Part shown: positions 1 through 9,021 of the stretch, piece after piece
How the letters are laid out: each line of letters starts with the position of its first letter
How positions within the stretch are numbered: position 1 is the first letter of the stretch
NCBI GenBank assembly: GCA_947425785.1
Contig: CANEAY010000009.1
Coordinates: 28,784-92,783, forward strand
Direction of reading: 5' to 3'
DNA length: 64,000 nucleotides
Origin: an uncultured Pseudoflavonifractor sp.
GTDB taxonomy: Bacteria; Bacillota; Clostridia; Oscillospirales; Oscillospiraceae
Notes under the pieces: generated by a model
Seen by the model: only the letters and a program-made list of their open reading frames with translations
What the model was told of the DNA's origin: nothing
Databases searched by the model: none
Translations under genes and position numbers: made by a program

Positions 1-1
1 G

Positions 2-97
2 TACGCCAGGGAACAGATCATCTCCCGAAAAGAAAATGTGAAGTCCATGGACGAACTGGAAGCCTATGTCCACAACGTTTTGCGGGGAGACGGCTAA
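2..97 (+). CDS. 3' end of an unidentified protein gene
   Basis: The last 31 codons of a gene entering from the left edge, ending in TAA, read YAREQIISRKENVKSMDELE and on to VLRGDG. The tail is charged and looks like a normal soluble C-terminus. A good rho-independent terminator follows within a few bases, which supports this as a true gene end. Too little is present to name a family. Confidence 0.55.
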   Translation, partial: YAREQIISRKENVKSMDELEAYVHNVLRGDG

Positions 98-98
98 G

Positions 99-130
99 AA
101 AAGCCCGGCGCATTAGCGCCGGGCTTTTTG
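99..130 (+). terminator. Rho-independent terminator
   Basis: The inverted repeat AAGCCCGGCG / CGCCGGGCTT encloses a short loop and is followed by a T run. It sits directly after the stop of the left-edge gene and just before the convergent DUF308 gene, so it may serve both. Confidence 0.85.
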
Positions 131-134
131 CGGT

Positions 135-671
135 TCATTCGCCTTTGATGAGCTTGTTCAAGGTAAAGATGGCCCAGAGGTCGGACAGGCCCTGGTAGAG
201 GAAGGCACCGCCAATGATACGCCAGAGGGTGAGGCCCACGCCAAAGGGGTGGCGGAGAATAAGTCCCCCGAGTACCAGAGAGACAACAGACATGACCAGG
301 GTGGCTGTCCAGCCGGCATAGCCATAGGCACGCATATCCAGGCCCCGCTTCAGGTTCACCAGGCCGTCTATGACCACATAGAGGCCCAGGATAGCGGGAA
401 TGATGGAGATGATGAAATTGGAGTGGGTGAGGAAGAAGCCGCCCACGATGGCGGAGAGGATACCCAGGATCAGCTCTGCCTGGAAGGTGAAGCTGGCGCT
501 GCTGCCCCGGTGGACAAAAAAGCTGACGATGGTGATGACACCGTAGAGGAGAAGAAGTCCCCCCACGGCGGCACAGAACAGGGCGGTGGTGAGACCGGGG
601 ATAAACAGGAGCACCAGGCCCAAGACCAGGTAAAGCCCCGCCGCAGCCAGCATACTCTTTTTACCGTTCAT
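135..671 (-). CDS. DUF308 / HdeD-like membrane protein
   Basis: A 178-residue, almost entirely hydrophobic protein with about six membrane segments and short charged loops, matching the two-repeat pattern of DUF308 (HdeD-like) proteins. The ATG at 671 is chosen over the longer ORF start because AGGAG lies about 10 bases upstream and the protein then begins MNGKKSMLAAAGLYLVLG, straight into a membrane helix. The extra N-terminus in the track is the thioesterase gene read in another frame. It overlaps the thioesterase stop by 11 bases, so the two are probably co-translated. The family has a proposed role in acid or envelope stress; the function here is unknown. Confidence 0.7.
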   Translation of the reverse strand: MNGKKSMLAAAGLYLVLGLVLLFIPGLTTALFCAAVGGLLLLYGVITIVSFFVHRGSSASFTFQAELILGILSAIVGGFFLTHSNFIISIIPAILGLYVVIDGLVNLKRGLDMRAYGYAGWTATLVMSVVSLVLGGLILRHPFGVGLTLWRIIGGAFLYQGLSDLWAIFTLNKLIKGE

Positions 672-1068
672 ATCCCGCACTCTCCTTTTTTCGCTGTGCC
701 CGCGCCATGAAGCGTTCGTTGTCGATAATGAAACGGTGGTGGACGCCTTTGCCGATGACACCAGCCTCGTCATAGGCGGTCACGGAGAAGGTGAGGGAGC
801 GGCCATCCACGGCGGTAAGCTCCGCCTCCGCCCAAACCTTCATCCCTACAGGGGTGGCGGAATCGTGGCTGATATCGATGCGGACGCCGACGGTGCCCTC
901 GCCGGGGGCGAGAGCACCCTCAAGGGCGTTGACAGCGGCCCCCTCCATGAGGGCCACCATCATGGGGGTGGCAAAGACGGGGGCCAGACCGCTGCCCACA
1001 GCGGCGGCGGTGTTTTCAAAGCACACCTTGGTCTCCGCCCGGCCTTTCATGCCGACAGTAACAGACAT
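661..1068 (-). CDS. Hotdog-fold thioesterase (FlK-like)
   Basis: A 135-residue protein beginning MSVTVGMKGRAETKVCFENT. The segment GLAPVFATPMMVALMEGAAV and the later SHDSATPVGMKVWAEAELTAVDGR match the single-domain hotdog thioesterases related to fluoroacetyl-CoA thioesterase FlK, which hydrolyse small acyl-CoA esters in the cytoplasm. The ATG at 1068 has AAGGAG nine bases upstream; the ATG at 1077 would touch the Shine-Dalgarno sequence, so it is rejected. It follows the polyamine transporter operon closely, with the potCD stop just upstream of its ribosome binding site, but no functional link to polyamines is evident. The natural substrate is unknown. Confidence 0.75.
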   Translation of the reverse strand: MSVTVGMKGRAETKVCFENTAAAVGSGLAPVFATPMMVALMEGAAVNALEGALAPGEGTVGVRIDISHDSATPVGMKVWAEAELTAVDGRSLTFSVTAYDEAGVIGKGVHHRFIIDNERFMARAQRKKESAGYER

Positions 1069-1081
1069 ATCGCTCATCTCC

Positions 1082-3079
1082 TTATTGGATGCCCAGGCCG
1101 ATCCACAGCTCGTTGTAGAGCTGCCGGGTCTCCTTGGGAAGGGATATATAGGATTCACACCGTTCCAGGACTTCGGCGGGGGCGGCAATGATCTCGTAGA
1201 CCTCTTGCTCCAGGGGCTCTCCATAGAGTTCCTCATAGTAAGCAGGATATTCCGCCAGGGCTTTCTCGTTGGGGGAGGCGTACCAGATGAAGTCCATATT
1301 GGCCAGATTGGCCTCGGTGGAGGCGATGAAGTTGATCCAGGCCTCTGCCTCCGCCTTGTGGGGGGCGTCCTTCAATACGCACATGGCGTCCACGAACCAG
1401 TTGGAGCCCTCCTCCGGGATGACGAAGGCCAGGTCGGGGTTGTTTTCCACCGCAGTGAGGTAGTCGCCGGCGTAATAAGCGCCGATGGCGGCGTTGCCGC
1501 CCTCCATCTTGAGAAAGATCTCGTCCATAACAAATGCCTGGTAGACCCCACGGCCCTTGGCGTCTGCGATCAATTCCGCAGCCTGGCGCAGCTGTGCTTC
1601 ATCGGTAGTGTTGATGTCGTAGCCCAGGTAGAGCAGGGCGGTGGCCATGGCGTCCCGGGAGTTGCGGAACATGAGCACCTGCCCGGCGTATTTGTCGTCA
1701 AACATGGCGCTCCAGCTGGTGATGGGCTCTTCCACCATAGCGGTGTTGTAGATGATGCCAACGGTGCCCCAGGTGTAGGGGACGGTGTACTCGTTGGTGG
1801 GATCGTAGGGTAGGTTTTTGAACTGGTCGCCGATGAGGGAGAAGTTGGGGATGTTATTGTAGTCCAGCTTCTCCAGCATATCTTCTTCAATAAGCTGGGA
1901 GATCATATAGTCGGAGGGGACGATGACGTCGTAGTCTCCCGCGCCGCTTTTCAGCAGGGAGTAGAGGGCCTCGTTGCTCTCGGCGGTCTGGTAATTGACC
2001 AGAATGCCGGTCTCCTCCTCAAACTGGGAGATGAGCGCTTCGTCGATATACTCCCCCCAGGAGCAGACGTTCACCATGGGCTTGCGGGTGTTTTGGAAGG
2101 CGCCCACCGCCGTGGTGGCGAGCACCGCCACACAGGCTGCCACCGCCGCCGCCTTTACCGGGAGGGGTGTGCGGCGGGGCCTGCTTCCGGCCATCTCCGC
2201 CACCGTGGCGGAGGGAGCGGCCTCCCGCCGGGCGGCGGCCTTCTCCTGCTGGGCCTCCCGTATGTTGATGACCGCCAGCAGGAGAATCACCGTCACGAAG
2301 AGGAGAGTGGAGATGGCGTTGATCTCCGGGCTTACCCGCTTCTTGGTCATGCCGTAGATGGTCATGGCCAGGGTGGAGGAGGACGACCCGGCAGTAAAGT
2401 AGCTGATGATGAAGTCATCGATGCTCATGGTGAAGGCGGTGAGGGCACCGGAAACGATGCCCGGCTTGATCTCCGGCAGGATAACTTTATAGAAGGCCTG
2501 GAACCAGGTACAGCCCAGATCCTGGGCAGCGTCGATGAGGTTCTTGTCCAGCTGCCGCAGCTTGGGGCTCACCGACAGCAGGACATAGGGGATGTTGAAG
2601 GTGATGTGGGCGATGAGCAGGGTGGGGAAGCCCAGGGTGAGCCGGGTGGGCAGGACAAATAGGCTCTGGACAGAGTTGACCCAGAGGGCAAAGTCCTTCC
2701 ACAGGGCAAAAAAGGCAACAAAGAAAAGGCACATGGCCACGCCGGTGACAATATCGGCGTTCACCATGGGGATGTTGTTCACCGTGTTGAGGGCGCTGCG
2801 GGTACGCCGGCGCAGACCGTAAAAGCCGATGGCGGCGAAGGTGCCGGCGATGGTGGAGATCACCGTGGCCAGCAGGGACACCAGCAGGGTGGTGTAAAGA
2901 CTGCGCATGATGATGCGGTTATGGAACAGCTCCTTGTACCAGTGAAGGGAGAAGCCGCCCCAGACCACATTGCTGTTATTCTGGTTGAAGGAGAAGACGA
3001 TGAGCAGGATGATGGGGGCGTAGAGGAAGAGAAACACCAGCACGGTGAAGAACCGGCTGAAGGCGGAGTTTTTCTTCAT
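1082..3079 (-). CDS. potCD: Spermidine/putrescine ABC permease fused to its substrate-binding protein (PotC-PotD)
   Basis: A 665-residue fusion. Residues 1 to about 275 are a PotC-type permease with six membrane helices and the EAA loop DAAQDLGCTWFQAFYKVILP. After a basic linker (about 280-310) comes one more hydrophobic segment and then a PotD-type polyamine-binding domain (about 330-665) starting VNVCSWGEYIDEALISQFEEETG. The binding domain is therefore tethered to the outer face of the membrane by the permease instead of by a lipid anchor. PotC and PotD are usually separate proteins. The reading frame runs through without interruption and the start overlaps the potB stop (ATGA). The transporter would import spermidine or putrescine. 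Confidence 0.92.
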   Translation of the reverse strand: MKKNSAFSRFFTVLVFLFLYAPIILLIVFSFNQNNSNVVWGGFSLHWYKELFHNRIIMRSLYTTLLVSLLATVISTIAGTFAAIGFYGLRRRTRSALNTVNNIPMVNADIVTGVAMCLFFVAFFALWKDFALWVNSVQSLFVLPTRLTLGFPTLLIAHITFNIPYVLLSVSPKLRQLDKNLIDAAQDLGCTWFQAFYKVILPEIKPGIVSGALTAFTMSIDDFIISYFTAGSSSSTLAMTIYGMTKKRVSPEINAISTLLFVTVILLLAVINIREAQQEKAAARREAAPSATVAEMAGSRPRRTPLPVKAAAVAACVAVLATTAVGAFQNTRKPMVNVCSWGEYIDEALISQFEEETGILVNYQTAESNEALYSLLKSGAGDYDVIVPSDYMISQLIEEDMLEKLDYNNIPNFSLIGDQFKNLPYDPTNEYTVPYTWGTVGIIYNTAMVEEPITSWSAMFDDKYAGQVLMFRNSRDAMATALLYLGYDINTTDEAQLRQAAELIADAKGRGVYQAFVMDEIFLKMEGGNAAIGAYYAGDYLTAVENNPDLAFVIPEEGSNWFVDAMCVLKDAPHKAEAEAWINFIASTEANLANMDFIWYASPNEKALAEYPAYYEELYGEPLEQEVYEIIAAPAEVLERCESYISLPKETRQLYNELWIGLGIQ

Positions 3080-3891
3080 AGCACCACCGCCTGTTCCTCG
3101 CCCTCACCGAAGCGGTTCATCACCAGCATACACAGTACCACGATAACCATCATCACCAGGGCGATGGCGGCCCCCAGCTGGGGATTGTAGGCCCCGCCCA
3201 GGAACTGCTGCTCAATAAGGTCGCCCAGCAAAAACTCGGTGCCGCCGCCCAGCATGGTGCTGATGGCGAAGGTGGACACACTGGGGACGAAGACCATGGT
3301 GATGCCGGAGAGCACGCCGGGCAGGGACAGGGGGAAGATGACCCGCCGGAAGGCCACCACGCTGTTGGCGCCCAGGTCGTGGGCGGCCTCCACCAGGGAA
3401 TTGTCCAGCTTCACGATGACGGAGTAGATGGGCAGGATCATAAAGGGCAGGTAGTTGTACACCATGCCCAGCACCACCGCCCCCTGGGTGTCGATCATCT
3501 GGAAGGGGCCCAGGCCGAAGAGGCCCAGGAACTGGTTGAGAAGGCCGTTATTTTCCAGAATGGCCATCCAGGAATAGGTGCGCAGCAGGAAGTTCATCCA
3601 CATGGGCAGCATGATGAGCACTGTGGCCACCCGCTGGAACCGGGGGCCTTCTTTGCTGAGCAGATAGGCCACCGGGTATCCGATGAGCAGGCAGATGACA
3701 GTGGCGATGATGGCCAGCCGGAAGGAGCGCACGAACACCACGGTGTAGTCCCCCATGGTGCTGAAATTGGACAGGGTGAACCCGCCGTCAGCGCCGCTGA
3801 AGGCATAAATGACGATCATAATGATGGGGGCCACCACGAAAATGGCCATCCAGATGACGTAGGGGATGGTGAAAGCCTTAGTCCTCTTCAT
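3076..3891 (-). CDS. potB: Spermidine/putrescine ABC transporter permease PotB
   Basis: A 271-residue inner-membrane permease with six hydrophobic helices and the EAA loop [20 protein letters not shown], which contacts the PotA ATPase. The ATG at 3891 is preferred because GGAGG lies seven bases upstream; the track start at 3909 lacks this. It overlaps the end of potA by 14 bases and the start of potCD by 4, so the three genes are translationally coupled. With PotC it forms the channel for polyamine uptake. Confidence 0.93.
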   Translation of the reverse strand: MKRTKAFTIPYVIWMAIFVVAPIIMIVIYAFSGADGGFTLSNFSTMGDYTVVFVRSFRLAIIATVICLLIGYPVAYLLSKEGPRFQRVATVLIMLPMWMNFLLRTYSWMAILENNGLLNQFLGLFGLGPFQMIDTQGAVVLGMVYNYLPFMILPIYSVIVKLDNSLVEAAHDLGANSVVAFRRVIFPLSLPGVLSGITMVFVPSVSTFAISTMLGGGTEFLLGDLIEQQFLGGAYNPQLGAAIALVMMVIVVLCMLVMNRFGEGEEQAVVL

Positions 3892-5014
3892 CGTCGCCCT
3901 CCGCCGCATCGGGGTCTACGTTCAGTTCATCGTACTCTTCGGAGTAGGAACTGTAATCGCCGAACATACCGGAATACTGGCTCTTCTTCATGATGTGGAA
4001 GCCGTCTGGATCGATCTTCACCCCAATGCGTGCCCCCTCGGGGGAGTAGTCCGTGGTCTGGATGAGCCATTTGAAGCCCTGGAAGTCCACGATGATATCG
4101 TAGTGCATCCCTTTGAAGGTGACCTCGGTGACGGTGCCAGTGATCTGGCCGGCCTCGGGGGAGACGATGTCGATGTCCTCAGGCCGGATGACCACGTCCA
4201 CCGGCTCATTGGGTGCAAAGCCCCCGTCCAGACAAGGGAACTTCTTGCCGTACATCTTGACGACCTTATCCTCGGGCATGGTGCCGTCGATGATGTTGGA
4301 CTCGCCGATGAAGTCGGCCACGAAGGCATTTTTCGGCTCGTTATAGATGTCCTCCGGGGTGCCGATCTGCTGGATGTTGCCCTTATCCATGACCACCACC
4401 GTGTCGGACATGGTGAGGGCCTCCTCCTGGTCGTGGGTCACGTAGATAAAGGTAATGCCCACCTCCCGCTGGATGCGCTTGAGCTCCACCTGCATATCCT
4501 TTCGGAGCTTCATATCCAGGGCGCCCAGGGGCTCATCCAGAAGCAGTACCTGAGGCCGGTTGACGATGGCCCGGGCAATGGCCACCCGCTGCTGCTGGCC
4601 GCCGGACAGGGAGGTGACGCTCCGCTTGCCGTAGCCGGGCAGATTGACGATCTCCAGGGCCTCCTCCACCCGGCGGGTGATGTCGGCTTCCGGCACCTTG
4701 GCAATGCGCAGGCCGAAGGCCACGTTTTCAAAGATGTTCATGTGGGTGAACAGGGCGTACTTTTGGAACACCGTATTGATCTGCCGTTTATGGGGCGGCA
4801 CGTCGTTGCATCGTCGGCCGTCAAAAAAAACGTCCCCGGAGGTAGGCTTTTGGAACCCACCAATGATCCTCAGCGTAGTGGTTTTGCCACAGCCGCTGGG
4901 GCCCAGGAGCGTTAGGAATTCTTTATCGTTGATGTAGAGATTCAGGTGATCGAGAATGATCTCGTCGTCGTACTTCACGACGCAATCCGATAGACGGATC
5001 AACTCTTTGGACAT
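3878..5014 (-). CDS. potA: Spermidine/putrescine ABC transporter ATPase PotA
   Basis: A 378-residue ABC ATPase. Walker A is GPSGCGKTT (about residues 38-46), the signature is LSGGQQQR, Walker B is [11 protein letters not shown], and the H-loop is THDQEEA. A C-terminal TOBE-type regulatory domain follows, with [13 protein letters not shown], and the protein ends in a very acidic tail. It powers the PotB/PotCD permease. It is first in the operon, with GGGGAGG before the ATG and a promoter plus leader hairpin upstream. Confidence 0.95.
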   Translation of the reverse strand: MSKELIRLSDCVVKYDDEIILDHLNLYINDKEFLTLLGPSGCGKTTTLRIIGGFQKPTSGDVFFDGRRCNDVPPHKRQINTVFQKYALFTHMNIFENVAFGLRIAKVPEADITRRVEEALEIVNLPGYGKRSVTSLSGGQQQRVAIARAIVNRPQVLLLDEPLGALDMKLRKDMQVELKRIQREVGITFIYVTHDQEEALTMSDTVVVMDKGNIQQIGTPEDIYNEPKNAFVADFIGESNIIDGTMPEDKVVKMYGKKFPCLDGGFAPNEPVDVVIRPEDIDIVSPEAGQITGTVTEVTFKGMHYDIIVDFQGFKWLIQTTDYSPEGARIGVKIDPDGFHIMKKSQYSGMFGDYSSYSEEYDELNVDPDAAEGDDEED

Positions 5015-5063
5015 TTATCCTCCCCCATTCCTTTTGTTTGATGGTCAGGTAGTGGAAAAGGCC

Positions 5064-5086
5064 GTACCCAACCGTCGGTTGGGTAC
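5064..5086 (-). promoter_or_regulatory. Perfect inverted repeat in the potA leader
   Basis: GTACCCAACC and GGTTGGGTAC form a perfect 10-bp stem around a 3-nt loop. It lies between the promoter and the potA start, about 10-30 bases after the likely transcription start, with no T run behind it. It could be an operator for a dimeric repressor or an RNA hairpin that controls transporter expression. Confidence 0.7.
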
Positions 5087-5103
5087 GACCTCTGACAAGG
5101 CAT

Positions 5104-5132
5104 AATATACACGGTACACTGGGAAATGTCAA
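5104..5132 (-). promoter_or_regulatory. SigA-type promoter of the pot operon
   Basis: On the minus strand TTGACA is followed after 17 bases by TATATT. It points at potA, with the leader inverted repeat directly downstream. Confidence 0.85.
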
Positions 5133-5247
5133 TAGATGGCGAAAACTTTTTGGGAAAGATGAGGGACAGATTAAAGAAGCATAAGAAGATAATTTGCAGA
5201 AGGTAGAAAAAATGTCAATAAACCTGATTTGCCCAGTTTCTATATAC

Positions 5248-5592
5248 CTATTGGATATTCAGAAACTTTCTCCCCCAAATAGTTGTAAATATGTATGCGA
5301 TACCACAAATTATGTTCGCATATCCAAAAAGAGGAGCTGAAGATTCCCATGGCATAAATATTTTTACAATGACAGAAGGGACAGCGAGAAAAATCCCTAA
5401 ACAGGAAAAAATTTCAAAGCAAGTACGCGCCCAGCGTTTCCTCTGAAATAAATAATGGTAAAGAATGATCCCATTTACAATTCCGGAAGCACCTATTTTG
5501 CCATAGAAAAGTCCGATTATTCTGGCCGAGCAAAAAATAAGGATGTCAATAACAAAGATTGTTTTTATCGGCTTTTTTTGCTGTTCACACAT
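5248..5592 (-). CDS. Small hypothetical membrane protein
   Basis: A protein of about 114 residues beginning MCEQQKKPIKTIFVIDILIF, with three or four hydrophobic segments. No family is recognised. The ATG at 5592 has AGGAAGG about 10 bases upstream; a GTG three bases earlier is an alternative. The base composition is clearly more AT-rich than in the flanking genes, which suggests recent acquisition. It lies alone between the pot promoter region and the pseudouridine synthase gene. Confidence 0.5.
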   Translation of the reverse strand: MCEQQKKPIKTIFVIDILIFCSARIIGLFYGKIGASGIVNGIILYHYLFQRKRWARTCFEIFSCLGIFLAVPSVIVKIFMPWESSAPLFGYANIICGIAYIFTTIWGRKFLNIQ

Positions 5593-5640
5593 CACTATTA
5601 CACCTTCCTGCGGGAGAAATAAATGTGATCCGTGCAAAAT

Positions 5641-6615
5641 TCATTTATCAAGTTTGGTCAAAAATTCTTCCACAAAATCAATGTTTTCTTTAGGTACCTC
5701 TAATGTTTTGCCCTTCAAATATTCCAGCGCCCCGGCGTCGGTGGGGAAGTCGAAGACCAGCTTATAGGCCCACAGGGCCTGGCCCTTGCGGTCGGTCTTG
5801 CGGTTGTCCTCCCGGCGGCCGTACTTGCCGTCTCCCAGCAGGGGGTGGCCGGCGGCGGCGAACTGGGCCCTTATCTGGTGGGTGCGGCCCGTCAGAAGCT
5901 CACACTCCACCAGAGACAGGTTTCCCTTGACCTGCAGGGTCTTGTACCGGGTGACGGCGGTCTTGCCGCCGGGAACGGGCTTTTTGTAGACGCTGACCTG
6001 CTTTTTCTTCTCGTCCTTCAGAAGGAAACCTTTCAGCTCCCCCTGGGGCGGGGCCATCTTCCCCACTACGGCGGCCAGGTAGTATTTTCCGATCTCCCGG
6101 TCGCGGATCTTCTGATTCATGATCCGCAGGGCCTCGGCGGTCTTGGCGGCGATGACCAGCCCGCCGGTGTTGCGGTCGATGCGGTTGCACAGGGCGGGGG
6201 TGAAGGCCCCCTCCTGCCGGGGCGACCACTCTCTCTTTTGATAAAGGTAGGCCTGGATGTGGGTGATGAGGGTGGCCACGTACTCGTGCTCGTCGGGATG
6301 GCAGAGAAGGCCCGGCCGCTTGGAGCAGACCAGAAGGTGCTCGTCCTCGTAGACGATGTCCAGCTGGGGGGTGAAGACCGAGAGGAAGGCGTTGTCCTCC
6401 CGGGGAGCGTCGAAGAACTCGTCGTTGATGTAGAGCTGGAGCACATCCCCCGGCTGGAGCCGGTAGTCCCGCTGAGAGCCCTTGCCGTTGACCTTCACCC
6501 GCTTGAGCCGGATGTACTTCTGGGCCAGGGGGGCGGGGAGGAGGGGCAGGGCCTTGCCCAGCCAGCGGTCAAGCCGCTGCCCGGCGTCGTTTTTTCCCAT
6601 CGTAAACTCTCTCAT
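5641..6615 (-). CDS. RluA-family RNA pseudouridine synthase
   Basis: A 324-residue enzyme with an N-terminal S4 RNA-binding domain (about 10-70) and the RluA catalytic domain. The catalytic motif is RIDRNTGG, whose Asp attacks the uridine base; GRTHQIRAQFAAAGHPLLGD is the conserved late motif. The enzyme turns specific uridines in rRNA or tRNA into pseudouridine. The exact target (RluC, RluD or other) cannot be assigned. The ATG at 6615 is taken as start because a GGAG lies just upstream and the longer track start runs into the divergent promoter region. Confidence 0.88.
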   Translation of the reverse strand: MREFTMGKNDAGQRLDRWLGKALPLLPAPLAQKYIRLKRVKVNGKGSQRDYRLQPGDVLQLYINDEFFDAPREDNAFLSVFTPQLDIVYEDEHLLVCSKRPGLLCHPDEHEYVATLITHIQAYLYQKREWSPRQEGAFTPALCNRIDRNTGGLVIAAKTAEALRIMNQKIRDREIGKYYLAAVVGKMAPPQGELKGFLLKDEKKKQVSVYKKPVPGGKTAVTRYKTLQVKGNLSLVECELLTGRTHQIRAQFAAAGHPLLGDGKYGRREDNRKTDRKGQALWAYKLVFDFPTDAGALEYLKGKTLEVPKENIDFVEEFLTKLDK

Positions 6616-6713
6616 ACGCTCCACCTGCCAATGCGGCCCGGGCGGCGGCGGGGAGCGGCCCGGGCGGTTTTTCTGTATTGTAGCATTTTTCCTGAAAAAA
6701 GTGAAGAAAGTAT

Positions 6714-6742
6714 TTGACATGGGACAAAATTTTCGTTATAAT
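6714..6742 (+). promoter_or_regulatory. Consensus SigA promoter of yceD-rpmF
   Basis: TTGACA, a 17-base spacer and TATAAT match the consensus exactly, 30 bases before the yceD start. Confidence 0.93.
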
Positions 6743-6771
6743 GTCCGCTGTACCGTTGCGAGGAGAATACT

Positions 6772-7290
6772 ATGCGTTTGGATTTAAAAGAGATCATCCA
6801 CATCCCCGGAGAGAGCCGGGATTTTTCCTGTACATTGGATCTTTCCCAGGTGGAGCTTTTCGGAGAGAAGCCTTTTCAGGCTCCTGTAGAGGTCTCGGGC
6901 ACCGTGCGGAATATGGCCGGGGCTCTGGTGCTCTCCGGCAGTGCCCGTTCCAGAGTGGAGACCTGCTGTGACCGCTGTCTGAAGCCCATCACCGTGGCCT
7001 TGGATATCCCGGTGGAGACCCTTCTGGCCGAAGAGCTGGAGGACGAGGAGAGCGACGAGATCGTCCTGCTGGAGGACGGCCAGGTGGATCTGGAGGAGCT
7101 CTTCACCACCGCCTGCATTCTGGACTGGGGCGGCAAGCACGTGTGCCGGGAGGACTGCGCGGGGCTGTGCCCCAAGTGTGGGAAAGACCTCAACGACGGG
7201 CCCTGCGGATGCGGGAAGGAATTGGATCCTCGTTTTGTCGCCCTGGCAAAACTTTTGGATAAGGAGCCGGAAGGCTCCGAAGAAGCATGA
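6772..7290 (+). CDS. yceD: YceD family (DUF177) protein
   Basis: A 172-residue protein with the DUF177 pattern: a beta-rich N-terminus, a CDRCL motif (about 66-70), an acidic middle, and a C-terminal cysteine cluster C-x4-C-x3-CPKCGKDL-x4-CGC that probably binds zinc. It sits directly before rpmF, the standard arrangement. The family is linked to 23S rRNA or 50S subunit accumulation. It starts at the first ATG after AGGAG. Confidence 0.9.
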   Translation: MRLDLKEIIHIPGESRDFSCTLDLSQVELFGEKPFQAPVEVSGTVRNMAGALVLSGSARSRVETCCDRCLKPITVALDIPVETLLAEELEDEESDEIVLLEDGQVDLEELFTTACILDWGGKHVCREDCAGLCPKCGKDLNDGPCGCGKELDPRFVALAKLLDKEPEGSEEA

Positions 7291-7329
7291 GCAATGAATT
7301 GCCCCTGTCACGTTAAGGAGGTGTCATAG

Positions 7330-7521
7330 ATGGCAGTTCCCAAGAGTAAAGTGTCCAAGCAGCGCCGGAACAAGCGCCGCAGCGCCGTGTGGAAGCTGGA
7401 GACCCCCGGCGTCACCACCTGCCCCAAGTGCGGGGCCTATCGCCTGCCCCATCGGATGTGCAAGTCCTGCCTGAGCTACAACGGTCACGACTTCAGCAAG
7501 ACCGAGACCGCCGCTCAGTAA
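7330..7521 (+). CDS. rpmF: Ribosomal protein bL32
   Basis: A 63-residue protein starting MAVPKSKVSKQRRNKRRS, the hallmark of bL32, with the zinc-ribbon pairs CPKCG and CKSC. It is a structural protein of the 50S subunit. AAGGAGGTG precedes the ATG. It is co-transcribed with yceD. Confidence 0.97.
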   Translation: MAVPKSKVSKQRRNKRRSAVWKLETPGVTTCPKCGAYRLPHRMCKSCLSYNGHDFSKTETAAQ

Positions 7522-7539
7522 TGAGGGAAGGAAAAGAGG

Positions 7540-7569
7540 GAGAGGAAGGAATTCCTCTCTTCTTTTTTT
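7540..7569 (+). terminator. Rho-independent terminator after rpmF
   Basis: GAGAGGAA and TTCCTCTC form an 8-bp stem with a GGAA loop, followed by TTC and seven T. Confidence 0.8.
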
Positions 7570-7635
7570 GCCCAGAAGGGAAAGCGCCCCGGCTATGTGC
7601 CCAATGCGAAGCCTGACAATGCGCACCCGCAACGA

Positions 7636-7664
7636 TTGATATTTTCCATTCAATATGATATACT
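7636..7664 (+). promoter_or_regulatory. SigA-type promoter of der-plsY-gpsA
   Basis: TTGATA, a 17-base spacer and TATACT, 26 bases before the der ATG. Confidence 0.8.
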
Positions 7665-7690
7665 ACCCCCATCGAAAGGAAGTGTTTTCC

Positions 7691-9019
7691 ATGGCGAGAC
7701 CCCTGGTGGCTATCGTAGGCCGTCCCAATGTGGGAAAGTCCATGCTCTTCAATAAGCTCACCGGCCAGCGGCTGTCCATCGTGGAGGACACTCCCGGCGT
7801 CACCCGCGACCGCCTTTACGCCCCCTGCGAGTGGCGGGGGCGGAAGTTCGACCTGGTGGACACCGGCGGCATTGAGCCGGGCACCGACAGCGAGATGCTG
7901 CTGTTCATGCGCCGCCAGGCGGAGATCGCCATTGAAAACGCCACCGTCATCGTCTTTTTGTGCGACATCCAGACCGGCCTCACCGCCTCCGACCAGGAGG
8001 TGGCCTCCATGCTCCTCAAGTCGGGCAAGCCGGTGGTGCTGGCGGTGAACAAAATGGACTCCACCGGCCCGGAGAACCCGGACATCTACGAGTTCTACAA
8101 CCTGGGCCTGGGTGACCCTGTCCCTGTCTCCGCCGTCCACGGTCACGGCACCGGCGACCTGCTGGACGAGTGCTTCCAGTACTTCCCCGAGACCGATGAG
8201 GCGGAGGAGGACGAGGATGTGACCAAGGTGGCCATCATCGGCAAGCCCAATGTGGGCAAGTCGTCGCTGGTCAACCGCATCCTGGGCCAGGAGCGGGTCA
8301 TCGTCTCCGACATGGCGGGCACCACCCGTGACGCGGTGGACAATTACTTTGAAAACGAGAAGGGGAAGTACCTCTTCATCGACACTGCCGGTATGCGCCG
8401 CAAGAGCCGGGTGGACGACCGGGTGGAGAAATTCTCCGTCCTCCGGGCCACCCTGGCCATCGAGCGGTGCGACGTGTGCCTCATTATGATCGACGCCAAT
8501 GAGGGAGTCACCGAGCAGGACACCAAGGTGGCGGGCCTGGCCCACGAGGCGGGAAAGGCCAGCATCATCGTGGTCAACAAGTGGGACGCGGTGGAGAAGG
8601 ACGACAAGACCATGGATCGGATGGTCAAGGACATCCGCCGGGACTTGAGCTACATGACCTACGCTCCCATCCTCTTTATCTCCGCCCTGACGGGAAGCCG
8701 GGTGGAGCGCCTTTTCGACGCCATCAACGACGTGGCCGACCAGGCCGCCATGCGCATCACTACCGGGATGCTCAACGACGTGCTCAACGACGCCACTGCC
8801 CGTGTCCAGCCCCCCACGGACAAGGGTAAGCGGCTGAAGGTCTACTACATGACCCAGGTGGGGGTGAAGCCCCCCCACTTTGTCATCTTCTGCAACGATG
8901 CCAAGCTCTTCCACTTCTCCTACCAGCGGTATATCGAGAATCAGATCCGGGCCACTTTTGGCCTGGAGGGTACCCCGGTGAAGATCACCATTCGCCAGAA
9001 GGGCGATAAGGAGGGGTGA
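7691..9019 (+). CDS. der: Ribosome-assembly GTPase Der (EngA)
   Basis: A 442-residue protein with two GTPase domains, P-loops GRPNVGKS (10-17) and GKPNVGKS (about 183-190), and a C-terminal KH-like domain. The second domain carries DTAG and NKWD motifs. Der is an essential GTPase acting late in 50S subunit assembly. The start at 7691 follows AAAGGAAG; the track start lies inside the promoter. It forms an operon with plsY and gpsA, an arrangement common in clostridia. Confidence 0.96.
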   Translation: MARPLVAIVGRPNVGKSMLFNKLTGQRLSIVEDTPGVTRDRLYAPCEWRGRKFDLVDTGGIEPGTDSEMLLFMRRQAEIAIENATVIVFLCDIQTGLTASDQEVASMLLKSGKPVVLAVNKMDSTGPENPDIYEFYNLGLGDPVPVSAVHGHGTGDLLDECFQYFPETDEAEEDEDVTKVAIIGKPNVGKSSLVNRILGQERVIVSDMAGTTRDAVDNYFENEKGKYLFIDTAGMRRKSRVDDRVEKFSVLRATLAIERCDVCLIMIDANEGVTEQDTKVAGLAHEAGKASIIVVNKWDAVEKDDKTMDRMVKDIRRDLSYMTYAPILFISALTGSRVERLFDAINDVADQAAMRITTGMLNDVLNDATARVQPPTDKGKRLKVYYMTQVGVKPPHFVIFCNDAKLFHFSYQRYIENQIRATFGLEGTPVKITIRQKGDKEG

Positions 9020-9021
9020 GC

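Noticed and set aside
249-710. 153-codon plus-strand ORF opposite the DUF308 gene
   Set aside because: Low-complexity Gly/Asp/Gln content and no ribosome binding site; it mirrors the membrane protein frame.
7493-8914. 473-codon antisense ORF over der
   Set aside because: A shadow of the GC-rich der coding frame; no ribosome binding site and His/Gly/Val-rich composition typical of shadows. The same applies to the long antisense ORFs over dnaE, dxs, recN, potA and cas genes.
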